A stretch of DNA of 64,000 bases from the NCBI RefSeq assembly GCF_019399895.1, contig NC_091865.1:2981001-3045000 (forward strand). Direction: 5' to 3'. The stretch's first letter is position 1, and every line of letters starts with the position of its first letter. This DNA is from Cardiocondyla obscurior (lineage: Eukaryota; Arthropoda; Insecta; Hymenoptera; Formicidae). The notes beneath the pieces were generated by a model. That model ran no database searches. It was not told where the DNA came from and saw only the letters and a list, made by a program, of their open reading frames with translations. A program made the translations under genes and the position numbers. Shown in pieces: positions 36,906 through 50,000 of this stretch.

Positions 36906-39900
36906 ACGCTTGTATGTATTAAAACAGTCTTTAATTGCAAATTGTAAAACAAATTAGTGACTTTTAAACAGCAGTTAATTGCTTACATGCAATTACATAC
37001 TATCTTGAATACACGGTAATCTCCACGGATGTCTCAAACTAATCCAGTTATAAACATGAAAGAGGAATACTCTGCTGAATTATCGGCAAATATGTAACAA
37101 GATAAATGTGATAACATAAGAAATCTTTATCTGATTATTTACTCTATGCGGATTAACAGACTTTTGCAGTTCTTTTTAATTCTTTTAATTTAATATTTTT
37201 TAAATCACCAATTATTGATTAATTTATTTGTTTAGCAATGTCTCACTTCCACAACTATTTATTATTTTAACGCTTCAATCACGAATCACAGTCGACCACT
37301 TGCGAGAATTCATTTAATTCTGATCACCCATTGGCGACGAAAGGCTAGTGCGCTTTGCGCGATGGTAGTAGAGAGTAGGTAACGAGGACTGTAACCCACG
37401 CCAGTAAAGTTATGATGGTTTATGAATACTAGCGTAACGAATGCTATGGTAGCCCCACGCACCCTACTGAATGGCGCACCGTTATGCCATAATACGAAAC
37501 TATAACGCGTGATTTTCTATGCTGAAAATTGTTTTACGCCTATAAATAGAACCTGCTGTGCAGTGACAGTTGGCGCGTGAAACTATAATGACTACCGATA
37601 TGCCATTCTTTTTCTTGTGCGATCTAAGTGAAGAGTAACATAAAAAAATCGATTAATTGAAGTTAATGCATTATTATTTTATAAATCAAAATAATTCGTG
37701 CGTCGTCGAGCTTAATTTTGAAAATTATTTGTCGACGAAATAAGAAGATAATCGTAAGATTTTGTTTAGCAAAATTATAATAATGCATTTCGATCTTAAA
37801 TTGTCTATAATTATATATTTACAGTACTGCAGCACAATGCGTTCTAATGCCGAATTCGCTAGTCGGGCATTCAGAGACATGACGTATCGTTGACATAGCT
37901 ACGGGGGGTGTGATAGCTAGCAATTTGTAAGAGGAACCCCCGTGGTGGGGATGTTACAGAGTCGCATTTAGCTTAGGGCGCAATATGCTATGGCACTTGA
38001 TTAAAACGCTATGGTGCAGTCTTTGCAGTATAAAACACTTCTAAGTGGCGATGCAAGAGAATGACTCCGTAGAGATTAATTTATCCTTTGAATTGAAAAG
38101 AAAAACGTTACAAGTAAATGCAACGTGCATTTTTAATTTTTATCCCGTGCTTGTGAATGATGGAAATTTCGTTAAATAATCTTTTTTAAGATAAAAAATA
38201 AGCATTGCTCGAGTAAATTAATTATCGTTGTTAATTCTTTAAATAGTTATACATATTTAAGCCTGCACTCGTTTCGTTTAGAATGCACTATTTACTTTCT
38301 ATGTAGTCCGTCGTAGCATGTAATATAATATAGCAACGTGTTGTACAGCATCGTGAGAGCTCTAGCAAGATACACCGACAGATGGAAGTGTTAATAATGA
38401 ATGATTGCGCCCCTCGCTGATGGTTCGTGAATCGTATTATTAAAGATGAACACTTTCGTTGTAAGAAAAGGAAATTTACGTACGACGTATTTAATTAATT
38501 TTACAATCACCGTTTCGTTACGTAAAATGCAAAGAAATTATTATTTATTATATAAGAATGAGGCGTTAAATTTACGTAAACGAACAAGAAATACGATAAG
38601 ATACTCGAATCGTCTAAAGTTGACCGAGAAGTTTGTGGTCCATCGTAACGGAACTCTTACAGCCGGGGAAGATTTTAAAGATGCTATCCGAGGCGCAGGA
38701 GCTGAGAGGATAATTTTGGTTATTGTGCGACCTAACGTTTCTGCCGTATTGTGGTTAAAGCGGAAGCGGAAAATGAGCGGGCCGCGAGAGGTAACGAAGG
38801 AACAAGAAGGACGGGAGGAGGGTTTGAGGGTCCGGTGCGAAGCTGGGCCGAGGGCAGGACGACATAATGGACACATTAGTGCCTGGCCTCCAGTTTAATT
38901 AGTTTACATTACCGTGGCATCGTCACCACCGCGAAGGGGTTGGCCGCGGACGAGAAGAGGAGAACGGGAGCGGAAGCGGGAACGAGAGAGCGCGCACGCG
39001 GCACCGTAGGGGCAGGCCAGGTTGATTAATCGGGAAAGTTTGATGCGAGTTGACGGAGACGCTAATCACGCCTCGTAACCGAATAATACTGCGCGCTCTA
39101 ACTTGCAATATTCATGAACCGCTCGGCGTACACGTAGCAAACGGAATTCATTATCAACGACACTCGTTAAATATCGTTCCTCGAGAAGAACGTGGCGGTG
39201 CACTTTACGATGGATTTCCCCCCTCCTCCCACTTCCGATTCTGCACGTCTGCCTGCGAGTTAGTTCGATATAGAGTTCCGCGAAAATCTTCAAAGGTACT
39301 CCCGCATCGCTCACGCGTTAAGCGCGATAAATAAAGTGTGTCGTATCGCACTTATCTCAATACTTCTATAAAACAGCGGAGCGCGGACGTGTGGAAAGTT
39401 GTTTGAATCTTGTTCGGTAGGGAGACACGTTGAAAGTACAGAAAAACCTTTTTAGGCGCCTCGCAGTTTGCGAGAGCACGTTGACCTAGTTCCGCGGTGC
39501 CCGGCCAACGGATTACGTTGCGCCGTTTTCGCGACGGTGCGCGGCACAAAACGCGCGGAGATTGAAAGGATTACGACGTTACGCGGGCGAGGCGAGGAGG
39601 GGTCGCGGAGCCGCGTGCACACGCGAACCGAGCGAGACGAGAAAGAGGCGCGGCATAGTTCATTTAATTACAAATTCCATTAAAATGAATGCCAGTTCAG
39701 AAACAAACTCCACATATCTGCATTAAGCCGCGGGGCAACATGTCTTAATCAGGTTAATATAAATATGAAATATGCAGCGAGTGTTAGCCACGGGTTGCTC
39801 GCGGGTAAAGGGTTGCGTGGACGTAGCTGGCATACGTGTGCCACCACCTTACGACTCCTGGGGGGCGCCTTCATATTAACCCTTGCATATTAAGCGCGCG

Positions 39901-41616
39901 ATAACCGGATTCTCTAATATTAACGTTGTCACTCGACGCGCTCGCCGTGGCGTCAACTTACTCAGCGGTCCTTACCAAATGCCATTTACCCGAAGACGGA
40001 TCCATCTCGCTGACGAAATAATGCACGAGCCACGTGCCATTGCTCGCCCGCGGGTAAATCTTGACGGCTTGTGGTCGGTCCCGGTATATACGAAAAGCAT
40101 AGGGGATGAAACAAACGTTTAGACATAGAAACTGAATAAAACCGTTGTTAATATCTAATGTAAATTGCTGGTACGATTTCAAGATCGTTCGCCAGAGGGA
40201 ATAAAAAATTTGTTCTCCTACTGTTCAACGAGATTGATGCATAAAAAAAAAGAGAAAAGAAAAATCACCGTTATTCTCAATCTTTGGGAGTCTTTGAAGT
40301 ATAGTCATTTCCGAAGAACGTATCCTATCAACGCGCGGCAAAATTACGTGGCACAAGGTATTTGTCGACGCGTGCAGTGCAAACTTTAATCAAGCCGTGC
40401 CCGGGTCAGAGAGCAAAAAATGCCCGAGAGAAAAAGTGCGCAGGAGTGAAAAACCAAAGGAATGCAAACATTACGCTCGGCTCGATATTTTTCAATATAC
40501 CAGCGACGCCGTTAGTCTGACCACCAGGGGAAATCTGGCACGGTCTCTGAGACTGGACGATATTATAAATATTAGATCAATTAAGAATTAACAAACGGTC
40601 ACCGTCCCACCTCTCAGTAACGAAAAGTAACGACTATATAAGTCACCTACGGTCCGTATGTGCAAGTGTCAACCGTCGTGGCACATATAGAAGAGAGAGA
40701 AAAAGGGGAGGGAGAAAGGGAGAAACCGCCATGAGAAAAAGAGGGTGACATGGAAGAACGGCAAAACGCGGCAGAGAGAAAGAGAGAGCGGGAAATGAGA
40801 GAAAGAACGTTCGTGCGTGGTCCCAAAGTCCCAGAGCCGATCCTGCCAAGTTATTTAAATTCAAATTCGAAATATCGTCGGGGGTTGCTAACATATTGTT
40901 TGTTTCGTTTGGACCGCGGCGATAGTGAGAGGGTGAAGCCTATCTCGCGGTCAAAAATATCCCTCTCCTCGAGTCTCGTGTTCGATCGTCACAAATTCTG
41001 TATCGATAAAATCTCCTTGATAATTTATATTCGTCTTATTATAATTGCTCGCGAATTTTAGTCACATTTTATGTGATGTATAATTAAAAAAATTATAATT
41101 AAAAAAAAAAAAAACAAAAAAGTAGAAAGTGACTCTGTTGAAGTTATCGATGCATGTAAAAACGAATAGAACCGTTTTTAATCTGATATTTTTAATATGT
41201 TTCGCGTCTTTTACATTTTATGTCTTTTGCGTCTGTCCAGACTTTATTTGCATACGTGAATGAGCGCAATACGCCACGTACGTTGTCGGAATTCCAGCAC
41301 AGCACCGATGTCATGTTCGCGTACACGGTATATTCCCTATCCCTTAACAATTTGCTGCTAACATGCGGAGGAAACCTGCTCGCGACCGTTCTACGATCCT
41401 GTGCTGATCTACAGGCCTCTTCAAAGTTTCAGACCCTAAACTACGTCCGTTGGACAGCGAGGGTGGATTACCGTGCAGTATGCAGTACTTCATATTCATA
41501 CCTCGTTCCGGCGATCTTCATTATTACGTTTATCGCGATAATAGATTATAACACGAGTTGAAATATACGCGGCGAAGACGTTCAAAAATTTAACTAAGTG
41601 TCGTACGTAATTAGTT

Positions 41617-41637
41617 AAAAAAAAAAAAAAAAAAAAA
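41617..41637. repeat. A homopolymer, 21 nt
   Basis: Uninterrupted A run in the upstream region. No retroposon body or target-site duplication was identified next to it. Confidence 0.9.
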
Positions 41638-42785
41638 CGTGAATAAACACACCGCCCCCTAATATCGTCAAGTATCAGACGGGAGGAAAGATGATATGGT
41701 CGTACGGGCGAGATAGAGGTCCAGAAGCTTTTTAAGCTTTCGTTGCCACTTGTGCGGGTCAGTCTGCAAAAAGACTTAATTAATGACCAGCCTCTCCCTA
41801 AGGACGTCCATGGGACAGCGCGGAGGAGAGACGAGGTGAGCGAGAAGCAGTGAGATGACGGAGTGCCCTCTGAGGAACGACCCTCGATGCAAACTCCTCG
41901 TATGAATATGTCTCTGCTAATTCAAACTTCGTCCCAGAGGTAGATGCCGCCTGTTTACGGGGAATATTAAAAACTTTAACGTCGTCTGCTTGACCGGCTC
42001 CGTCGAAAGCGCCTCTGCGACATGTGCGTGCCCCATAGATACGCATAAATCTTCGCGCTAAATGCACATCGCGAGGCGTATATCGCGGCCGACGTACCGC
42101 CCGTTTAATCGCGAAATCTTATCACGACGGCCGCGAGGCTTATTCTTTTCAGCTCGGAAAGCATTTGTGAACGAACTTTTTCCTACTGACGGCTCCATCG
42201 CAATTTAACACGGTCATTTCGTACTTTCTTCCCGCGTTTACTGCTACTCGGTAATTTTACGAGCCGTTTTTTTTTTCCGCCAAGATGCGATCGTATAAGG
42301 GTGCCGTCGAGACATGTACAATTCAGTTAGAGGCGCCGTAAGGGCGGTTTTACGTCATATCGTACCACCCTGCCTTCACCCCCTTTGCCTTCTCCAGCCG
42401 ATATTTTATTTAGACGATAATTGAAAATTCCACGGAATACGACCGATGGATTTGTCACCAAGGAAGGTTTTACACCTACCTTGAATTTCCCATAGCACCT
42501 CCTTCCATCGCATCCTTCCCGCGTATCGGAACGTTTCTTCTCTCCATCGTGTTATGGTGTTGCGAAGTACGACGGAAAGTGAGAGGAATCGTCCAAGGAG
42601 ATGGCGATATCACGGTTTTATTGACCATCCTACGATGTTCCTTTGATAATCATGCATCTGTTTGAAAAATCGGCATATTATTATTTACGTAATAAATTAT
42701 TTCTAAATAATTCTAATTAATATATAATAATTCTAAATAATTCTAATCACACATAAGTGTACTGCCATGTTGAAAAAATATAAAA

Positions 42786-42847
42786 ATAAAACGTAATAAT
42801 AATCTTAAAAAAAAATCTTATAAAACGTAATAATAATCTTAAAAAAA
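42786..42847. repeat. direct repeat, 28-bp unit at 34-bp spacing
   Basis: ATAAAACGTAATAATAATCT followed by TAAAAAAA occurs at 42786 and again at 42820. Just upstream a 17-bp repeat TTCTAAATAATTCTAAT occurs at 42701 and 42731. These are small tandem duplications in AT-rich DNA. Confidence 0.8.
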
Positions 42848-43494
42848 TTTAACACATATATAATTGTTTCAATTCTTTAAATAACCGTGCAATTACGTGT
42901 AACAATTTATAATTTATCATTGTATTTGCTTGCATCCGTCATATTACTCGTTACATGTTGTAATAAAAATTTTATATCTTTCAGAAGAAAGAACGTTAGA
43001 TTTCAGGCTTAATTCATCCTATATTCTCGCTTATTGACGTTCGTTAAAGGCCGATAGATCTTGTCCAGTAATGCGTGATGGAAGCTACGAAAATTTGGCG
43101 GCCGGTCTGATGTGGAAGCGAAGAAAGACACTCCGCACTTACCGCGGTGAACGTGAGCGGATACGTGGAAACGTGAAAACGTGTGTGGAAAAGCGCGCGG
43201 AGGTTGAAACGGGAGGTCAGGGGTGAGGGTGAGTGTGGATTGAGGGGACCCCATGGAGTCGTGAAATCCATCAGACCAGGCCTCGAGCCCCGTTTGCTGG
43301 CGCTACTTACGGCGGTGCGGCAAGAACGGCATCAACGGGACTGAGGAGACTCGGAAGATGTCGAGGTGGCTGGAGGGAAGTGAGGCAAGGGGGCTTGAGG
43401 GCCAAGAATAAAATATCATCCACGGTATGTCCCCTTTGAGATCGCAACATCTTTCTCCATCTTCACCGGTTTTTGCTCCTTCGCATCTCGAAGG

Positions 43495-43527
43495 CCTCTC
43501 TCTCTTTCTCTCTCTCTCTCTCTTTTT
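43495..43527. repeat. CT microsatellite
   Basis: CT units with a few TTT interruptions. Confidence 0.85.
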
Positions 43528-44000
43528 CTGGATCTTTCACCTATTCCTTCTTCCTTCTTCGCATTCTTGTCGCGAGTCTGCCGGAGAGTGCACGAGTTGT
43601 CATTCGTATTCTTAAATTCGACGGCTCCGGCGACGCGATGTCATGCACATGCATCCAGGATTCCGTCGCCGAGTTTTCAAAGGCTCGCTGATGGAGCGCG
43701 CTGGTACACGTTGGAAATGCAGAATCGTCGTAAGCGCATTTTAAAATCTGAACGATGTCTCATTCGGGGATTTCTTTTGTAAATATCGAGAATGTGTTAA
43801 AACATGCCTTGAAATATATATGTACGATTACGAGACGAAATTGCACGTTATTTAAATTATATTTAACGAGCATAATTGATAAAGAAATATGAAAATTAAT
43901 ATCTGCTAGCAGCTTTAAAAATTAAACGTTCGTTACGATAAGAAAAATGCATTTGCTTTTTTTCCCCCCCACTCTTTCTTTAACTTATTTTTTCTCGCCA

Positions 44001-47000
44001 CTTCGGACTAATTCGGAAACTATAAGATCGCATGTTCCGAGCACCTTCAGCGAAATTCTTCGCCTGGGGGATCTGCGCGAAGACAAGGACGCGAAAGAAG
44101 AGGCGGTCCTTAAATCTGAAAAATTAAATTATATCGCCGTAAAGAACGATGCCCGAGGGTTTAGTGTCTCGTAGATGGGGCCGACTGACGTGTATACGGC
44201 GCGGAGATCGTTGAATAAAAACAGCATTAGTCCGTGCATAATGTATGGATGATGGCGACGTGTCTTGTGCCAACGCGACTCGTACGCGAGGAGGAGAGGG
44301 GCCGGAAAGCTCAGACCAAGTAACCGACTAGCTAAGGGAGCTATACGAGAATGCTGGGAGTCGTAAAGCTCGCGACTACTCGCACCTCGCCCGTTATAAT
44401 AATTTAGTTCATGAAATTCATCCTGGTATCTCTCACCCCTTCTCCCCCTCATCCCGTCGCACTGTCCGTGAATGCACAAGCAACAATTTCAATTATACGC
44501 AACCAAAAAAAGTAACCGAACATATGAGAAGCGAATACTTATAAAAATATAAAATAAAACACAACCCTCCCGCCAATTGTTTACGGATTAACGTGCGATC
44601 GATGAAATTCTTTCCCAATTCGGCGGAGATTTCAATTCCTCCTTGAAGGAACTCTGGCGTGGCGAGGGAATCTTTTCAGTGAGCGGCGGTGAGAGAAATC
44701 AGAGGTAACTGCCATACGAAATCACGCGGAAGACATCGCCGACAAAGAATTTTGATATGAAATCAACAAAAAGAGCAGACGGGCGCGATGGCAGGGCGCC
44801 TGCCGCGGACAAAAAAAAAAAAAAAAAAAAAAAAAAGAAATGTATTATTAAAGAACGGCACGAAATACCGATTTGATTTGTCAAACGGGGAATCCTATCA
44901 TCTCCATACTACAGGACTTTTCACTCCGGGTCTTTGATTAAAATGCGAGCTTAATCATCGCACTCTGCAGCCACCTGGGGACTTTGCTCATCGCTCGCTA
45001 TTCCCTCCCCCTCCCCACCCCCTTCCGTGTTCTTCACCCTCCGATACAAGGCCTCTCTACCTTTTCTTTCCCTGCTATGTCTCAACGAAAGCTGAAAAAC
45101 CAGAATGATAATGCATGGTGCGGTTTTTTTTTTGCTGCTCCGCGGTGACAGAGAGGCAAGGTCTGACGAGAAGAAATAAGTAGAGTCTTCCAGCCTTCCT
45201 GTTTTAAGATATTAAAATGTGTCATCAGCTGATGCCTTCGTTACCGCATCGTGATGGATTCCACTTACCGTCTCTTTCTCGCGACGTGTTTCCGCGGCCT
45301 CACTCTCCCGCTCGAAGTATCCTTCTACTTTAATTACGAGAATGCTACTCGGTTTAAATAGAAAAAGCGTGCACGATGTCTCCGGCATTTTTTTCAAACT
45401 ACGTCAATGCAATATCTTTGAAGAGCACATAAATGTAATTTAATATTCGATACTTTATTTTCTTTCTTTTTTAACGCATCATCGATAATTTTCTTTTTCT
45501 ACATATTATAACTTATTTGTTTTAAAATAAATTTTATCGCGTTAAAAACCAATTGCGTAATTTTATTTCGTATTTATTTTCACACGCATGATATTTCCGA
45601 TAATAAACTGGCTGCAAGGGGGCTGGTAAAAGTTCACTGTGCAATAGAATAGAGTCACAAGTCTTTTTATGTGGAGGAAGGGGGTGACGATTGACAATCG
45701 TCAGTTTTCCAATTTTCGATAAATCATCTCGAGACGACCGCACAAGGGCATCAATAGATCCGCGACGATATCAGAATGTAAGGCGTCGGCGAGAACGTAG
45801 GGTGAGTTGGGGTTGGGGAAGTTGGTGGCGAAGGTAGAGGGTGGAAAACGGTGAGGAGGAAAGGGGTGGTTCTCGGGGCTTCGTGAGAGGATGGGTAGGT
45901 GAAGTAAGGGAAGGGGATGAGGAGGGGGTGCAATTTCCGCGGCTCGTGATTGGGGCAGCCTCCTCGGGGAGCAAAAACTCCATCTACAAATGAACAGCCG
46001 TGACAAGAGCCATAATTTCTCGGGGTTGAGCCGCAGCTACCGTGGCTTCTGCCAGCCGCAACCTTCCTTTTCGTTTCTGACATGATCTTATACACAGAAG
46101 ATGGCATATGGCCATGTCGAAGAACTCAAGAATTTAGATCTTAAAAAGAAAAACTCGTTCTCGTAATGATTATACTATTTGTTCATAGTTTTGAGTGTGA
46201 ACTTCTCGGTAAACTCGTGACATTAAAATATAGATTTATTATGCGAAATCATTGAATATAGCCTGATATTATATTTATTTAAAAAATGATTTTAAAATAT
46301 CATTTAGATATACGTAAGAAATACTACACATGCACGTAAGAAATAAAAACTGTAAAGTCTTAAATGAGATAAAATTGTAAATTGCTTCACTGCAATATAT
46401 ATATTTTTTTTTTATTAGTTACTTGGCTTTTCTTGGAATGCGCGTTTAATGGATAACTTTTGCGTATCCATGTCAGGTGTCATTTCAATTCGCCGCAGTC
46501 AGGCTCGATCGAGAGATACCGATATCGTGACACAGGGCGTCAGACTAGATAGAAACGACTTTCTGAAAAGTTTCTTTCGACGGCACCTCTCACGTCGATC
46601 TTGCCGTCGAGCTTCACTTATATTTCAAGAGTATTCCGAGCTATCCTTTCGCTCGATTTAAAACTGCACGATGTTATACGTAGCGACCTAGGCAGCACAG
46701 TTTTGCTGAGCGACCGGCACGGTCGATCTATCAGTGGCAATTCCGGACTGCAACGGAGAACACGGTTATTCGCGCGAGGGGGAGGACGGAACGCCATTTT
46801 CCGGTGAATTTCTCGGTTGGTAATCCTACCACGTCTGTGGAAGCGAGCCCGACCCTCCGATCCTAACCGGATCACGCCTCAAGGATGATGTATGATTGTG
46901 CCCACGAAAAAATTAAACGTACTTGATAAATAGAGTTGGCGGCAGTGACTGCGCTCGCGGAGGAGCCAGGGGAAGGAAGTGAAAAGGTCGGTTAGACCAT

Positions 47001-50000
47001 GCTACAACTGTGCCGTCAGCTATAGCGTTAACTCGACCTACCGCGCCTTTCGGTTTTCCTCCGAAATTCAGCGTCCCGCGGGACGGCCCACGCTCGACGG
47101 TTCCGCGCCGGAGATCGCGTTCGTTCGATCACACTTTCCGTAAATCATTAAAGCCTTTTAGCACGTTCAACTCCGCTGAAGAGATCGTGTCATTGCGATT
47201 CTTTGATCGAGTCATCGCAAGCGAAACGCGTGCGTTGGAATTTACACGCGATTAAAAAAAAAAAAATCTGTATATAAATATTTAAAAATAAAAATTACAT
47301 ACGACCATGTGAGAAAGATTTTTTTGTCGAGTTTAAATGTTCTGTTAAATGTAATTGTAACGTTATGAAAGATTTAAAGAGCACTGCCACTGTATTTAAA
47401 ATAATTTCACTCGATATTGTCAAGAGAAATGTAGTATTTATCGGCGGTATGTGTAACATATTATGTGTATAATAATGTTACAGATAATTTAGTTAGGTTT
47501 TACCGGATCGAAGTTACAATCTACAGTGAAACGATTCGTAGCTGATGCGAACTCTTCCGAGAGGGTAGACCAGTTTCCAAAGTCCAAGTTCTGGCCCCGA
47601 AGGAACTGACCTCTATTACGCGGGGTTAACCGCTTGGCATTCTCACTTCCGGCAAGACTTTGATTGGTCTCCCAATCCTATTAGTCTTAGATACCAAACC
47701 CTTATGACATTTCGGTTTTGTGTCACGATCAAAGGGTTGTTTCCGAAATATTAAAAATACTTTAACAGCAAAAAGCAATCGAGATACTATCGTCTACTTA
47801 AAAAAAATATTGTTTCTTTTTAAAGATATTCAAACAATAAAAATAAATAAAAATAAAATAATATATATAAATTAATTTTACGCAAAAAAAATAATTTACG
47901 TTTTGGTAATTGTAAATTTCGGTGGTATGTTATTTCAACAATGCAATGAGACGTCTACGTTCTATAAGGGAAACTGTCGGGTTTGTATGCGTTATTTGTA
48001 AAATATTCGTCGCTATTCGAGATATTTTTCATCGCGTACCGATTTTCACGTTTGCCCGATTTCGAGGTAGGAAAGCGTATAGATCAGATCCATGTAGGGT
48101 ACTACCTTCTTCGTGCATTCCACGTTTCAAAGCATATGCAGATGGATAGATGGAAACCTGTGACGTTGGTTCCCGCCTTACCGTGGAGTCTCCGGAGACA
48201 CCGTGTGTCGCGACCCTAAATAATACACGAGCATATTTTTCTATCGCACATGCGATGTCGTTGGCACGGTTGAAAATACACGATTGTCAGCATCCCAATT
48301 TATTTTCAAGTTTTAAAAGACAAAAAACACCTAAGTTTGAATTATTACAGAAGAAATAAATGCGCGATAGAATAATATTTCACGTGTCTCTCAAAAATTC
48401 TGCGAAGTTATACGGAAAAGTTATTCATACCGTCAACATTATTGTGATATTATTTGATTAATGCTTTTATTTATATATGTTATGAATATTCAAGAATTTC
48501 AGTAACTTTATTCATCAAAATTATCAAAGTTAATATTTCTTTTTTTCTTTTAAAATGTCTTAGTTTCTGTAAGAATTTTTATATAAAATATGTCCATCGA
48601 TATATATTTTTTAAATATAAATTTAATTCTATAAACACGTTATATTTTAAATGAAAATTGAAATAGAAGACGTAGAGATTTTCGTGTTTATGAGAGAGAG
48701 CAGGGAACAGCGGTTTTTGCAGACAATATTAAAACTGTATGAAGATAAATATCTTCTTGCCTCGGAACTTGAAGAACTAAGTATTAAGTTATGAATCATA
48801 AAGATAGGTCGTTGAATTACGATCGAGTTTCACGTTACATTACGTCTGAGAGACCTTCAGGAGCATTTACTTTTTAACTACAATGCAATAAGGTATTTAA
48901 AATAAATTTTATCACCGTAGATAAAATTGATAATTAAATTAAGCGTACGTGTTCCGACGATATATAAAATAAATATCTTTATTGATTACCATTAATAAAG
49001 TCGCGCCGTGCCTACGTTAAGTTTTTTGTTACGCGATCCTTTAATTTGCAAAGTGAAACGCACGAAGCTCTTTGCCTTGCAAAATTAATCTAAAAGCGAT
49101 TGGGGTTTGCTTAACGCGATGTTAGAAGTCGATGGCCTTACGGATGGCCGCAGCCACGCGTTCTCATCGCGCAGGTGCAGGAGGTTGGAGCTGTGCTCTG
49201 CAATTAAGAGCCCGAGGTCCCTGCAAATTAAGAGTTAAGGTGCATAGGTGGCCCCGCCGGAGTGGGGGCCCAGGCGGCTGGTGGATTTCACGGGGGTTGA
49301 AAGCTGCGAAGGCGGTACCGGACACGCCCCGGGTGGCCGTACGCGCAACCACTGTGCGCCTTTCCTTGCGATATTCCACCTATATACCCCTGAAAACCCT
49401 AGTACACCCCGGGTGTCTCTCTATTCCTACTCACTCCCACCCCCCCTTTGCACGCGGCAAGACGGCCGGGCTATGCACAGGATCGACGCGAAGGGCGCGA
49501 ACCCACGATGCACCGGTGTGCACCGCGCATCTTTCGATATCTTTTTATTATTGTACCGAAAGTACGTCCGCCATTAATCCTCGTACCCCCGATGCTTTCA
49601 AATCGGAGATGTGGTCGGGATAAAGTAATTCTATACTACTGGGTTCACCTCAGAATAGTATGTATGCGCTTCGAGGTGGACGTATAATCGTATGATTTTT
49701 ATATGTATCGCAACACACGATTTTGTATCACTTTACTATATCTTAAAGAAATGCTGTTCTTTTTTTTTTTTCTTTTGTTTAAATAAATTTAATTTTTATA
49801 ACGCGCTCGGTTAATAATATTCCCAAAGATACTATCTATATTTTTAAAACCGTGTAATCCTTTGATATTTGTAATCTTTCCGGAAACAGCAAATCTTTGT
49901 TGCTTCTTGAAATAGATATTGTTGCGAATAAGTAAGTCAGAGTAAATAAGTCAGGCGAGCTGTTGGGATTTATGTCTTAAGAATTAAGCTTGATGAAAGA

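Larger units (their letters stand above)
36002..44000. other. upstream region without a recognised gene
   Basis: A GC-rich block at 36290-36660 is open in all three minus-strand frames over about 170 nt. AT-rich DNA follows to about 38400, with a moderate-complexity island at 37300-37620 and another near 37820-38060. GC/CpG-rich blocks occur at 38640-39660, 39780-40560 and 41640-42640. The 150-codon plus frame at 38446-38898 crosses from AT-rich to GC-rich sequence without change of style and is likely chance. No product recognised. Confidence 0.55.

Noticed and set aside
38446..38898. 150-codon plus frame
   Set aside because: Runs through an AT-rich to GC-rich transition with lysine/asparagine-rich then arginine/glycine-rich translation that simply follows base composition.
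44811..44836. Long A run as a possible retroposon tail
   Set aside because: No retroposon body, RT frame or target-site duplication next to it; similar runs are scattered through the window as simple repeats.
49132..49623. 163-codon plus frame
   Set aside because: The same GC-rich block is open on both strands and the peptide is low-information (Arg, Ala, Pro-rich); no family recognised.
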